The notes beneath the pieces were generated by a model. It was given only the letters and a program-made list of their open reading frames with translations, searched no databases and was not told where the DNA came from. Source: Bordetella parapertussis (lineage in GTDB: Bacteria > Pseudomonadota > Gammaproteobacteria > Burkholderiales > Burkholderiaceae_E). Taken from it: 33,993 nt of DNA. A program made the position numbers and the translations under genes. This document shows positions 8,408-16,619 of this stretch, in pieces. Location of the stretch: contig CAMBZS010000011.1 in NCBI GenBank assembly GCA_945872335.1, positions 1 through 33,993 on the forward strand, given 5' to 3'. Within the stretch, counting starts at the first letter, position 1. Each line of letters opens with the position of its first letter.

Positions 8408-9274
8408 ATGACCTCGGCTGCCTCCGCGCAGGAAGACCGCAGCGCCGCGATCGCGGCGGCTGCGGCCAGCATCCCTCAAGGCGAGCGATTCGTCGACTTT
8501 GACGGCGTCTGGCTCGCCTACGACCCCACATTGCTTGCGCGAGGCGAATTCGCAGTCGAAGACATCTCGCTCAGCACCCGTCCTGGCGAGTTCATCGCTA
8601 TCGTGGGTCCGTCCGGGTGCGGCAAGTCCACCTTCATGAAGCTCGCCACCGGGCTCAAGATGCCCAGTCGCGGCAGTATCCGGATCGGTGGCCAATCGGT
8701 CAGTGGCCCGCTCAAGATCGTGGGCATGGCGTTTCAGGCGCCCACGCTGCTGCCCTGGCGGACCACGCTCGACAACGTGCTCCTGCCGCTTGAAATCGTC
8801 GAGCCCTATCGTTCGCAGTTCCGCGCCAAGCGCCAGGAATTCGCCGAACGGGCACGCAGGCTCCTGCGTACGGTGGGCCTGCAGGGCTACGAAGACAAGT
8901 TTCCCTGGCAACTTTCAGGCGGGATGCAGCAGCGCGCGTCCATCTGCCGTGCGCTCATTCACGAGCCCCGCATGCTGCTGCTCGATGAGCCGTTCGGGGC
9001 TTTGGATGCCTTCACCCGCGAAGAGCTCTGGAACGTGCTGCGTGACCTCTGGACCGAACAGCGCTTCAACGTCATCCTGGTCACGCATGATCTGCGTGAG
9101 GCCGTCTATCTGGCAGATACCGTTTATGTCATGAGCAAGCGCCCGGGCCGGCTGGTCGAGCGTCGCGCCATCGATCTGCCACGTCCACGCGACCTCGAAA
9201 TCACCTACACCCCGCAGTTCACCGACACTGTTCACGAACTGCGTGCGCGCATCGGCGCCATCCGCAAGACCTGA
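8408..9274 (+). CDS. ABC transporter ATP-binding protein, TauB/SsuB/ThiZ-like
   Basis: A 288-residue nucleotide-binding subunit energising the NMT1-type importer. Walker A is GPSGCGKST, the Q-loop region is MAFQAPTLLPWRTTLDNV, the signature is LSGGMQQRASICRAL, Walker B is MLLLDEPFGALD and the switch histidine is in ILVTHDLREAVYLAD. It carries an N-terminal extension of about 40 residues (MTSAASAQEDRSAAIAAAAA...) before the domain. The ATG at 8408 lies four bases after the previous stop. Members of this subfamily pair with one permease gene that works as a homodimer, consistent with the single permease next door. Confidence 0.93.
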   Translation: MTSAASAQEDRSAAIAAAAASIPQGERFVDFDGVWLAYDPTLLARGEFAVEDISLSTRPGEFIAIVGPSGCGKSTFMKLATGLKMPSRGSIRIGGQSVSGPLKIVGMAFQAPTLLPWRTTLDNVLLPLEIVEPYRSQFRAKRQEFAERARRLLRTVGLQGYEDKFPWQLSGGMQQRASICRALIHEPRMLLLDEPFGALDAFTREELWNVLRDLWTEQRFNVILVTHDLREAVYLADTVYVMSKRPGRLVERRAIDLPRPRDLEITYTPQFTDTVHELRARIGAIRKT

Positions 9275-9294
9275 GCCCCAACAGGACCCTGCCC

Positions 9295-10062
9295 ATGAAT
9301 TCAAGCGCGACGGAAAAATTCGCCCCGCTCTTCCTGCTCGTCGCCATCATCGCGATCTGGCAGGCCGTCTGTTCGCTCTTCAATGTCTCCGAGTTCATCT
9401 TCCCCAGCCCGATCCAGATCGTGTACGCGCTCTTCGATCTGTGGGGCGCCATCATGGGACACGCCTGGCGCACGTTCTGGACCACCATGGTGGGCTTCGG
9501 CATCTCGATTGCGGTGGGTGTGGTGCTGGGTTTCATCATCGGATCGTCTCGCTTTGCCTACGCGGCCATGTACCCGCTCATGACCGCTTTCAACGCATTG
9601 CCGAAGGCGGCCTTTGTGCCCATTCTGGTTGTCTGGTTCGGTATCGGGATTGGGCCGGCCATCCTCACTGCATTCCTGATCTCGTTTTTTCCGATCATGG
9701 TCAATATCGCCACCGGCCTTGCCACGCTCGAGCCCGAGCTTGAAGACGTGCTCCGCGTGCTGGGCGCCCGGCGGCTCGACGTCCTCATCAAGGTCGGTTT
9801 GCCACGCACCATGCCCTATTTCTTCGCGTCGCTGAAGGTCGCGATCACGCTCGCCTTCGTGGGCACCACCGTGTCTGAAATGAGCGCATCGAACGAGGGC
9901 ATCGGCTATCTGCTCATCTCGGCGGGGTCGGCCATGAAAATGCCGCTGGCATTTGCGGGCCTCCTCGTAGTCGCCGTGATGGCCATGGCCATGTATGAAT
10001 TCTTCTCATACATCGAACGGCACACTACAGCCTGGGCGCATCGCGGCCAGGGCGCGCACTGA
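9295..10062 (+). CDS. ABC transporter permease, TauC/SsuC/ThiX-like
   Basis: Inner-membrane permease of 255 residues with about six hydrophobic segments. It has the binding-protein-dependent permease (BPD) domain, including the EAA-type loop: LEPELEDVLRVLGARRLDVLIKVGLPRTMPY, which contacts the ATPase. The N-terminal SEFIFPSPIQIVYAL block is typical of the taurine/sulfonate/thiamine-precursor group. It starts 20 bases after the ATPase stop and completes a three-gene importer. The next transporter begins only 47 bases later on the same strand with no terminator seen between, so co-transcription is likely. Confidence 0.92.
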   Translation: MNSSATEKFAPLFLLVAIIAIWQAVCSLFNVSEFIFPSPIQIVYALFDLWGAIMGHAWRTFWTTMVGFGISIAVGVVLGFIIGSSRFAYAAMYPLMTAFNALPKAAFVPILVVWFGIGIGPAILTAFLISFFPIMVNIATGLATLEPELEDVLRVLGARRLDVLIKVGLPRTMPYFFASLKVAITLAFVGTTVSEMSASNEGIGYLLISAGSAMKMPLAFAGLLVVAVMAMAMYEFFSYIERHTTAWAHRGQGAH

Positions 10063-10109
10063 GCGCCGCAACAGTCGGCCCCGTTTACCCCACTGCCCCC
10101 GCAGCACTG

Positions 10110-11651
10110 ATGAGCCCGCGTCTTGAACTTCGGGCAATCACCAAACGCTGGCCGTCGGTGACCGCCAACGATGCGGTGAGCCTTGAGGTCATGCCAGGCG
10201 AAATCCACGCCCTTCTGGGCGAAAACGGTGCCGGCAAATCCACGCTGATGAAAATTCTTTACGGCGTCATCCAGGCCGACGCCGGCGAGATCATCTGGGA
10301 TGGGCAGACGGTGCGCATTGCCAGCCCGGCCGAGGCGCGTCGGCTGGGCATCGGCATGGTGTTTCAGCATTTTTCGCTGTTCGAGACCCTCACCGTGGTC
10401 GAGAACATCGCGCTCGGGCTCGGCGATGGGTCGGCGCTCGACGAACTGTCGCAACGCATCACCGTCATTTCCGAGCGCTATGGCCTGCCAATCGACCCGC
10501 GTCGAACCGTACACGCGCTATCAGTCGGCGAGCGTCAACGCGTGGAAATCGTACGCTGCCTGCTCCAGGAGCCCGAGCTTCTGATCATGGACGAGCCCAC
10601 CTCGGTGCTCTCCCCCCAGGCAATCGAGAACCTGTTCGGCATGCTTCGCACCATTGCGGCCGAAGGCTGCAGCGTGCTCTACATCAGCCACAAGCTCGAC
10701 GAGATCCGGGCGCTCTGTCACCGCGCCACTGTGCTGCGCGGCGGCAAGGTGAGCGCGCGCTGCACGCCGGCTGAAGAAACGCATGAGTCGCTCGCCAGAA
10801 TGATGATTGGCGGCAACCTGCCCGAAGTCACCCGGCGCGTGGCGCCCGAGGCCAGTCCGGTACGGCTCGCGCTTTCCAACCTCACCATGCCGCCCGATGA
10901 CCCGTTCGGTACTACGCTCGATGGCATCAGCCTGCAGGTGCGTTCGGGCGAGATCGTCGGCATCGCTGGCGTATCGGGAAACGGCCAGCGGGAACTGATC
11001 GAGTTGTTGTCGGGTGAGCGGCTCGCCACGCACGGCGACGCCATCCTGATCGAGCAAAGGCCGGCTGGGCGCCTGGGGGTGGCGCCTCGTCGCGCGCTCG
11101 GTCTCGCCACCATTGTCGAGGAACGCCTCGGCCGGGGCGCGGTGCCCGCTTTAAGCCTGGTTGACAACGCACTGCTCACCGCACGCGGCACCATGCTGCG
11201 CGGCGCTTTCATCGATCGTCGCGCGCTCGGCACTTTTGCGCGACGGTGCATCGAGCGCTTTGCCGTGCGTTGCCGCAACGAACACTCACCGGCCCGTTCG
11301 CTGTCGGGCGGCAATCTTCAGCGCTTCATCGTGGGTCGTGAAGTGCTCCAGAACCCCCGGGTGCTGGTGGTCGCGCAACCGACCTGGGGCGTTGACGTGG
11401 GCGCTGCCGCCTTCATCCGCCAGTCGCTGATCGACCTGCGCGACGCGGGCTGCGCCATCCTCGTGGTATCCGAAGACCTCGATGAGCTCTTTGAGGTCTC
11501 GGACCGGATCGCGGTGCTGGCCGGCGGCCGGCTCTCCGCGGCACATCCAGCCGCCGACCTCGATGCCGGCGCGATCGGCGTGATGATGGGCGCGGCGCTG
11601 CCGAGCGGCGCCGTCCAACACGCCACCCGGGCAGACAGCCATGCGGTTTAG
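10110..11651 (+). CDS. BMP-family ABC transporter, duplicated ATP-binding protein (nucleoside/sugar type)
   Basis: A 513-residue protein with two ATPase domains in tandem. The N-terminal domain is complete: Walker A GENGAGKST, signature LSVGERQRVEIVRCL, Walker B LLIMDEPTSVLSP, and ISHKLDEI. The C-terminal domain has the usual degenerate Walker A (GVSGNGQRE), signature LSGGNLQRFIVGREV, and VAQPTWGVDVGA in place of Walker B. This layout is that of RbsA/YufO/NupA-like ATPases. With the two following permeases and the BMP lipoprotein-like binding protein it forms an importer of the kind that moves nucleosides or purines. The next gene overlaps it by 11 bases. Confidence 0.92.
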   Translation: MSPRLELRAITKRWPSVTANDAVSLEVMPGEIHALLGENGAGKSTLMKILYGVIQADAGEIIWDGQTVRIASPAEARRLGIGMVFQHFSLFETLTVVENIALGLGDGSALDELSQRITVISERYGLPIDPRRTVHALSVGERQRVEIVRCLLQEPELLIMDEPTSVLSPQAIENLFGMLRTIAAEGCSVLYISHKLDEIRALCHRATVLRGGKVSARCTPAEETHESLARMMIGGNLPEVTRRVAPEASPVRLALSNLTMPPDDPFGTTLDGISLQVRSGEIVGIAGVSGNGQRELIELLSGERLATHGDAILIEQRPAGRLGVAPRRALGLATIVEERLGRGAVPALSLVDNALLTARGTMLRGAFIDRRALGTFARRCIERFAVRCRNEHSPARSLSGGNLQRFIVGREVLQNPRVLVVAQPTWGVDVGAAAFIRQSLIDLRDAGCAILVVSEDLDELFEVSDRIAVLAGGRLSAAHPAADLDAGAIGVMMGAALPSGAVQHATRADSHAV

Positions 11652-12726
11652 GCTCGAGCGACGCACCGAGTCCTCGGCCGCGCTTCAGATCAGTGCGCCG
11701 CTGATCGCAGCCGCACTCACTCTGCTGTCAGGCTTTCTGATCTTCGCCGCGCTCGGAAAAGACCCGTTTCACGCCATGCGCGTGTTCTTTCTGTTTCCGC
11801 TCAAGGATCTTTACGGCGTCTCCGAGCTCCTCCTGAAGGCCGCCCCCCTGATGCTGATCGCGATCGGCCTTGCAGTGGGCTTTCGCGCCAATGTCTGGAA
11901 CATCGGCGCAGAGGGCCAGTACATTGCGGGGGCCATCGCTGCAAGCGGGGCTGCGCTTTTACTCGACCGCACGGTCGACGCCGCCCTCCTCCTGCCACTG
12001 CTCGCGCTCGCCGGCATGGCAGGCGGCATGGCATGGGCAGCCATCCCAGCCGCACTTCGCACCCGCTTCAACGCGAACGAAATACTGGTGTCGCTGATGC
12101 TGGTCTATGTTGCAGAGCTCGTCGTCTCCTGGCTCGTGCACGGCCCCTGGCGCGATCCCGACGGCTTCAATTTTCCGCAGACGCGCATGTTCGACGACGC
12201 TGCGCTTCTTCCCGCCATGATCGAAGGCACACGACTCACCCATGTGTTTGCGATTGCGCTGGTGGCGCTCGCGGCGGGTCACCTCCTGATGCAGCGAAGC
12301 TTCGTGGGGTTTCAGCTGCGCGTCGCCGGCCAGGCGCCAGCCGCCGCCCGATACGCTGGCTTTTCCGCCTCTCGTACGGTCTGGATCGGCATGCTGGCGG
12401 GGGGCGCCATGGCCGGGCTGGCCGGCATGGCCGAAGTGGCGGGCGCCATGGGTCAGCTCACACCCAAGGTGGGCGTGGGCTATGGCTTTGCCGCCATCAT
12501 TGTGGCGTTTGTGGGACGACTCCATGCGTTCGGGATTTTTCTTGCGAGCCTCCTCATGGCGCTGATGGTGCTGGGGGGCGAGCAGTCCCAGCAATACCTC
12601 GCGCTACCCTCGTCGGTTGCCAAGGTGTTTCAGGGCATGTTGCTTTTCTATCTCCTCGGCACGGATCTGTTCACGCAGTACCGGCTGGTCGCGGCCAGGC
12701 GGGGCGATTCGGGCGGGGGTCTCTGA
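11641..12726 (+). CDS. BMP-type ABC transporter permease (YufP/NupB-like)
   Basis: Integral membrane protein of 361 residues, first of two BPD_transp_2 permeases. It has the family landmark GFRANVWNIGAEGQYIAGA and a second conserved part, GVGYGFAAIIVAFVGRL, with about ten hydrophobic segments. A cytoplasmic N-terminus of about 15 residues precedes the first segment. It overlaps the end of the ATPase gene by 11 bases and the start of the next permease by one base, so translation is probably coupled. YufP/NupB-like members form heterodimers with a YufQ/NupC-like partner. Confidence 0.92.
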   Translation: MRFRLERRTESSAALQISAPLIAAALTLLSGFLIFAALGKDPFHAMRVFFLFPLKDLYGVSELLLKAAPLMLIAIGLAVGFRANVWNIGAEGQYIAGAIAASGAALLLDRTVDAALLLPLLALAGMAGGMAWAAIPAALRTRFNANEILVSLMLVYVAELVVSWLVHGPWRDPDGFNFPQTRMFDDAALLPAMIEGTRLTHVFAIALVALAAGHLLMQRSFVGFQLRVAGQAPAAARYAGFSASRTVWIGMLAGGAMAGLAGMAEVAGAMGQLTPKVGVGYGFAAIIVAFVGRLHAFGIFLASLLMALMVLGGEQSQQYLALPSSVAKVFQGMLLFYLLGTDLFTQYRLVAARRGDSGGGL

Positions 12727-13661
12727 TGGATATCACCACCCTCGCGGCTGCAATCATTTCAGCGGCAATCGTCGCCGGCACGCCCATGCTCATCGCAGCG
12801 CTCGGCCTCCTCATCAACGAGCGGTCAGGCGTACTCAACCTGGGCGCCGAAGGTCTGATGGCGCTCGGCGCGCTCGCGGGGTTTGCGGCTGCCCATCACT
12901 CGGGCAGCGCCTCCGCCGCGGTCGCAGCCGGGGCGATGGCAGGCGCCGCTGCGGCGTTGCTCTTTGCGGTGCTGACGCTCACCTTGCTCGCCAACCAAGT
13001 TGCATCGGGCCTTGCACTCTCGCTCTTCGGTATCGGGCTCTCGGCCTTTGCGGGCAAGCCCTATGAGTCGCTGTCACTGGCGGCTGTGCCGGTCTGGGCG
13101 ATTCCAGTCCTGTCGGATATCCCGCTTCTAGGACCGGCGCTCTTTCGCCATCAGCCGATGGTCTATCTGTCGTGGCTGCTGCTGGCTGCGGTGGCCTGGT
13201 TTCTGCATCGCTCGCGCGCCGGGCTCGTGCTCCGCGCAGTGGGCGAGTCACCCGCAGTGGCGCACGAGGCCGGTTACCCGGTGATCCGGATCCGCTACGG
13301 GGCAGTGCTCGCGGGTGGCGCCTTGTGCGGCATGGGCGGGAGCTTCCTTTCGGTGTTTCATACCCCGCTCTGGGCTGAAGGCATGGTGGCAGGACGGGGC
13401 TGGATCGCGCTCGCCCTGGTGGTCTTTGCCACCTGGCGCCCGCTGCGGGTGGCGCTGGGCGCCTGGCTATTCGGCGGCATGCTGATCGCGCAAATGTTCG
13501 TGCAGGGATCCGGACTCCAATGGGATATCCCGGCGCAATGGCTATCCGCGCTCCCTTACCTTGCCACCATTGTGGTTCTGGTACTGATCTCGCGACGGCC
13601 GGAACTGATCCGGCTAAACTCCCCGGTCTCGCTTGGCCAGCCCTGGCGACCCGACCATTAG
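12726..13661 (+). CDS. BMP-type ABC transporter permease (YufQ/NupC-like)
   Basis: Second permease of the heterodimer, 311 residues. It has the diagnostic GTPMLIAALGLLINERSGVLNLGAEGLM near residues 18-45 and eight to ten hydrophobic segments. The ATG at 12726 shares a base with the previous stop (TGATG), which settles the start; the frame is open much further upstream, but only as an out-of-frame reading of the previous permease. The binding-protein gene follows 31 bases later behind its own strong ribosome binding site. Confidence 0.92.
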   Translation: MDITTLAAAIISAAIVAGTPMLIAALGLLINERSGVLNLGAEGLMALGALAGFAAAHHSGSASAAVAAGAMAGAAAALLFAVLTLTLLANQVASGLALSLFGIGLSAFAGKPYESLSLAAVPVWAIPVLSDIPLLGPALFRHQPMVYLSWLLLAAVAWFLHRSRAGLVLRAVGESPAVAHEAGYPVIRIRYGAVLAGGALCGMGGSFLSVFHTPLWAEGMVAGRGWIALALVVFATWRPLRVALGAWLFGGMLIAQMFVQGSGLQWDIPAQWLSALPYLATIVVLVLISRRPELIRLNSPVSLGQPWRPDH

Positions 13662-13692
13662 CCCTCCCCCCTTTGTGACAAGGAGCCCGACC

Positions 13693-14775
13693 ATGACCCA
13701 ACGCCGCGCTTTCCTCTCCGCCACCGCAGGCACCGGCCTGCTTGCCGCCTCCGGCCTTGCCCTCGGGCAGGCGCCTGTGAAGGCAGGTTTTGTATATGTC
13801 AGCCCGATCGGCGATGCAGGCTGGACCTTCCAGCACGACACCGGCCGCAAGCAAATGGAGCAGGCGCTCAAGGGCAAGGTTGAAACGCGCTTCATCGAGA
13901 GCGTGCCTGAAGGGGCCGATGCCGAGCGTGTCATCCGCGAACTCGCGCAAAGCGGCCATCAGGTGGTCTTCGCAACCAGCTTCGGCTACATGAACTACAT
14001 GGAGCGAGTGGCCAAGCAGTTCCCCAAGGTCGCGTTCGTGCACGCCACGGGCTACAAGACCGGCCCCAACATGGGCATCTACAACGCGCGCTTCTACGAA
14101 GGCCGCTACCTCACCGGCATCGTGGCCGGTCACATGTCGCGCTCAAACGTGCTCGGCTATGTCGCAGCCTTCCCCATCCCCGAGGTCCTGCAGGGCATCA
14201 ACGCCTTCACGCGCGGCGCGCGCAGTGTCAACCCCAAGGTCGAAGTGCGGGTGATCTGGGTCAACTCCTGGTACGACCCAGGCAAGGAAGGCGACGCGGC
14301 CAATACGCTCCTGTCGCAAGGCGCTGATGTGGTCACGCATCACACCGATTCCACGGCGGTGGTTCAGGCCGCCGAGAAGGCAGGCAAATACGCCATCGGC
14401 TACCACTCCGACATGTCCAAGTACGGCGCCAAGGCGCATCTCACCGCCGCCACGCATCATTGGGGCGAGTACTACACCCGCACCATGAACGAGGTGCTGG
14501 CTGGCAACTGGAAGCCGGGCAGCATCTGGGGCGGTTACAAGGAGGGCATGGTCAAGCTCGCGCCCCTCAATCCCGCAGTGCCGGCAGAGGTTCGCAGCGC
14601 CATCGCGAAACTCGAGGCCGATCTCACGGCAGGCAGCTTCCATCCGTTTACCGGACCGGTCATCGATCAGGACGGCAAGGAGCGCGCGGCGGCGGGCAAA
14701 GTAATGGGCGATGACGAACTGGGCAAGATGGATTACTACGTCCAGGGTGTTGCCAGCCGACTGCCGAAAAAATAA
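13693..14775 (+). CDS. BMP family ABC transporter substrate-binding protein
   Basis: A 360-residue periplasmic protein with a likely Tat signal (TQRRAFLSATAGTGLLAAS, with cleavage near LALGQA). The mature part starts KAGFVYVSPIGDAGWTFQHD, the hallmark of the BMP/PnrA/Med family, whose studied members bind purine nucleosides. Other family landmarks are VIRELAQSGHQVVFATSFGYM, NMGIYNARFYEGRYLTGIVAG and ADVVTHHTDSTAVVQAAE. AAGGAG at about 13680-13685 precedes the ATG by seven bases. It lacks a lipobox, consistent with a soluble Gram-negative protein. The adenosyltransferase gene begins at the very next base after its stop. Substrate is inferred to be a nucleoside-like compound, not proven. Confidence 0.92.
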   Translation: MTQRRAFLSATAGTGLLAASGLALGQAPVKAGFVYVSPIGDAGWTFQHDTGRKQMEQALKGKVETRFIESVPEGADAERVIRELAQSGHQVVFATSFGYMNYMERVAKQFPKVAFVHATGYKTGPNMGIYNARFYEGRYLTGIVAGHMSRSNVLGYVAAFPIPEVLQGINAFTRGARSVNPKVEVRVIWVNSWYDPGKEGDAANTLLSQGADVVTHHTDSTAVVQAAEKAGKYAIGYHSDMSKYGAKAHLTAATHHWGEYYTRTMNEVLAGNWKPGSIWGGYKEGMVKLAPLNPAVPAEVRSAIAKLEADLTAGSFHPFTGPVIDQDGKERAAAGKVMGDDELGKMDYYVQGVASRLPKK

Positions 14776-15327
14776 ATGGGTCTTCGACTCACGGCCATCG
14801 CCACCCGAACCGGCGATGACGGCAGCACGGGACTGGGTGACGGCAGTCGCACGTCGAAGAACAGCCTTCGTATCGCCGCCATTGGCGATGTGGATGAACT
14901 GAACTCGACGCTGGGGCTGCTGCTCACCGAACCCATGCCCACGGAATTACGCGAGGCGCTTCTCGGCGTGCAGCACGATCTGTTCGATCTGGGCGGCGAA
15001 CTCGCCATTCCGGGCTATGACAATCTGGCCGAAACGCAGGTTGCCCGACTCGACTCACTGCTTGAGCACTACAACGCCCAACTGCCGCGGCTCGCGGAGT
15101 TCATTCTCCCCGGGGGCTCGCGGGCGGCGGCGCTTGCTCATGTCACGCGAACCGTCTGCCGACGCGCCGAGCGCGCCTTGGTGGCGTTAGGCGAACACGA
15201 AGCGGTGCGTCCGGCGCTTCGCCAGTATCTGAACCGCCTGTCCGATCTGATGTTTGTACTCGCGCGCGTGCTGAACCGCCACGCAGGGGGCAACGACGTG
15301 CTGTGGCAGCAGGGCCGCAACAAGTAG
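14776..15327 (+). CDS. Cob(I)alamin adenosyltransferase, PduO/MMAB type
   Basis: Transfers the 5'-deoxyadenosyl group of ATP to reduced cobalamin or cobinamide, making coenzyme B12. The N-terminal ATP motif TRTGDDGSTGLGDGSR and the AIGDVDELNSTLG block are diagnostic. The C-terminal half has CRRAERALVAL and YLNRLSDLMFVLARVLNR with the terminal DVLW. At 183 residues it is full length for a single-domain PduO-type trimer. The ATG abuts the stop of the BMP binding-protein gene with no gap, so it is the last gene of the long transporter operon. It converges on aroG with 16 bases between. No other B12 gene is in the window. Confidence 0.94.
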   Translation: MGLRLTAIATRTGDDGSTGLGDGSRTSKNSLRIAAIGDVDELNSTLGLLLTEPMPTELREALLGVQHDLFDLGGELAIPGYDNLAETQVARLDSLLEHYNAQLPRLAEFILPGGSRAAALAHVTRTVCRRAERALVALGEHEAVRPALRQYLNRLSDLMFVLARVLNRHAGGNDVLWQQGRNK

Positions 15328-15343
15328 CGCGCCCCCCACCTGC

Positions 15344-16408
15344 TCAGTCGCCATTGGCCACGCGGCGAGCCCGTACGCCCTCTGCGAGCGTGTCGAGCAC
15401 ACCGATGCTCTCCTCCCATCCGATGCAGCCATCGGTGATGCTCTGCCCGTAAACCAGCGGCTGCCCGGGCCGGAGGTCCTGACGGCCGGCCACGAGATGG
15501 CTCTCGACCATCACGCCGAAGACTCGCGAATCGCCCGCTGCGATCTGTGCGGCAATGCTCGCGGCAACGCCCACCTGATTCTCGGGCTTCTTCTGGCTGT
15601 TGCCGTGGCTGCAGTCGATCATCAGTCGGCAAGCGAGCGCCGCCGCCGCCGCTTCCTTGCATGCGGCATCAAGACTCGCCGCATCGTAGTTGGGCTGCTT
15701 GCCGCCGCGCAAAATCACATGGCAGTCTTCGTTGCCGTTGGTGGCCACGATCGCCGAGTAGCCGCCTTTGGTGACCGACAGGAAATGGTGCGGCTGCGAG
15801 GCCGCCTTGATCGCATCGAGCGCGATCCGCAAGTTGCCGTCGGTTCCGTTCTTGAAACCCACCGGACAGGACAGCCCCGAGGCGAGCTCGCGATGCACTT
15901 GCGACTCGGTGGTGCGGGCACCGATCGCGCCCCAGGCAATCAGGTCCGCGAAGTACTGCGGCGAAATCATGTCGAGAAACTCGGAGCCCGCGGGCAGTCC
16001 GATCCGGTTGATATCGAGCAACAGCTCGCGCGCGCGACGCAGCCCTTCATTGATGTCGAAACTGTTGTCAAGTGTGGGATCGTTGATCAGGCCCTTCCAG
16101 CCCACGGTGGTGCGGGGCTTCTCGAAATACACCCGCATCACGATCTCGAGGTCCTGGGCGAGCCGCGAGCGCTCGGCCACCAGTCGGCTCGCATACTCCC
16201 GTGCAGCCTTCGGATCATGGATGGAGCATGGCCCGATGATGACCAGCAACCGGTCATCCATGCCGTGCAGAATCCGGTGTATCGCCTGCCTGGAACCCGC
16301 CACCACCTGCGCGGTGCTGTCATCAAGCGGATACTCGCGCAGCAGATGAGCGGGAGGGGACAACTCGCGGTAGCCGCGGATCCGGGTGTCATCGGTGGTG
16401 ACGCTCAT
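15344..16408 (-). CDS. aroG: 3-deoxy-7-phosphoheptulonate (DAHP) synthase, class I
   Basis: First enzyme of the shikimate pathway: phosphoenolpyruvate plus erythrose 4-phosphate gives DAHP. The 354-residue protein has the class I alpha motifs GPCSIHD (residues 59-65, metal-ligand Cys61), FEKPRTTVGWKGLINDP, SVTKGGYSAIVATNGNEDCH, DCSHGNSQKKPENQ and VMVESHLVAGRQ. The length matches the E. coli AroF/AroG/AroH group. Which aromatic amino acid inhibits the enzyme cannot be read safely. The ATG at 16408 has GGAG about nine bases upstream. The leader at 16409-16612 holds a Phe/Tyr leader peptide and a terminator, so expression should respond to charged tRNA-Phe (and possibly tRNA-Tyr). Confidence 0.96.
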   Translation of the reverse strand: MSVTTDDTRIRGYRELSPPAHLLREYPLDDSTAQVVAGSRQAIHRILHGMDDRLLVIIGPCSIHDPKAAREYASRLVAERSRLAQDLEIVMRVYFEKPRTTVGWKGLINDPTLDNSFDINEGLRRARELLLDINRIGLPAGSEFLDMISPQYFADLIAWGAIGARTTESQVHRELASGLSCPVGFKNGTDGNLRIALDAIKAASQPHHFLSVTKGGYSAIVATNGNEDCHVILRGGKQPNYDAASLDAACKEAAAAALACRLMIDCSHGNSQKKPENQVGVAASIAAQIAAGDSRVFGVMVESHLVAGRQDLRPGQPLVYGQSITDGCIGWEESIGVLDTLAEGVRARRVANGD

Positions 16409-16467
16409 GGTGCTCGACTCCAGTCAACAGAAAACAGGACATGGCCCGCTGCGACACGGGCGCCGGA

Positions 16468-16501
16468 AAAACAAAAACCGCCGGGGGTTGAGGTCGGCGG
16501 T
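16468..16501 (-). terminator. Attenuator terminator in the aroG leader
   Basis: Read on the minus strand: ACCGCCG (16501-16495), an 11-base loop, CGGCGGT (16483-16477), then TTTTGTTTTT-like sequence (16476-16468). A perfect 7-bp GC-rich stem followed by a U-run is a canonical intrinsic terminator. It lies between the leader peptide stop and the aroG start in the same orientation, so it can only act on aroG transcription. On the plus strand the same stem is not followed by a T-run. Confidence 0.88.
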
Positions 16502-16565
16502 CTTTGTCGGGTGGGATTCGTGTCAGCTGCGAACGCGCTCCCGACTCAGTCCGCCGGCAGGCGGA
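16495..16565 (-). promoter_or_regulatory. Pause hairpin and antiterminator of the aroG attenuator
   Basis: Minus-strand reading. Pause-type hairpin: TCCGCC (16565-16560) with GGCGGA (16555-16550), loop of four, directly after the last Phe codon (16567-16565). Antiterminator: CGGCGG (16556-16551) pairs with CCGCCG (16500-16495), and GTCGGG (16545-16540) pairs with CCCGAC (16511-16506). The two 6-bp helices are separated by a symmetric 5x5 internal loop. The antiterminator uses the whole GC part of the terminator's 5' arm and also conflicts with the pause hairpin. A ribosome stalled at the Phe/Tyr codons would mask 16565-16560 and favour antitermination; one reaching the stop at 16523 would break the antiterminator. 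Confidence 0.78.
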
Positions 16566-16612
16566 AAGCCGAAAAACGAATAAAACTCAAAGTAGCGGAT
16601 CGCTGTGCACAT
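16523..16612 (-). CDS. Phe/Tyr-rich leader peptide of aroG
   Basis: A 29-codon ORF with seven aromatic residues (five Phe, two Tyr) among residues 7-16: RYFEFYSFFGF, then PPAGGLSRER and a stop. It lies upstream of aroG on the same strand and precedes a terminator, the arrangement of Enterobacterial pheA/pheST leaders. Its Pro-Pro-Ala-Gly-Gly codons form the pause hairpin, so the coding sequence and RNA structure are interlocked. The ATG is only seven bases past a -10 element, so the transcript probably begins at or within a base or two of the AUG and translation would be leaderless. The same DNA is also part of a longer open frame running to 16855, which I regard as chance. Confidence 0.85.
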   Translation of the reverse strand: MCTAIRYFEFYSFFGFPPAGGLSRERVRS

Positions 16613-16619
16613 GCCCTCG

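Noticed and set aside
7321-8472. A 383-codon minus-strand frame over the NMT1-type binding protein
   Set aside because: Antisense shadow with no signal or domain; the plus-strand gene has a signal peptide and family motif.
12979-14133. A 384-codon minus-strand frame over the second BMP permease and binding protein
   Set aside because: It spans two real plus-strand genes and their ribosome binding site and has low-complexity Arg/Ala/Pro content.
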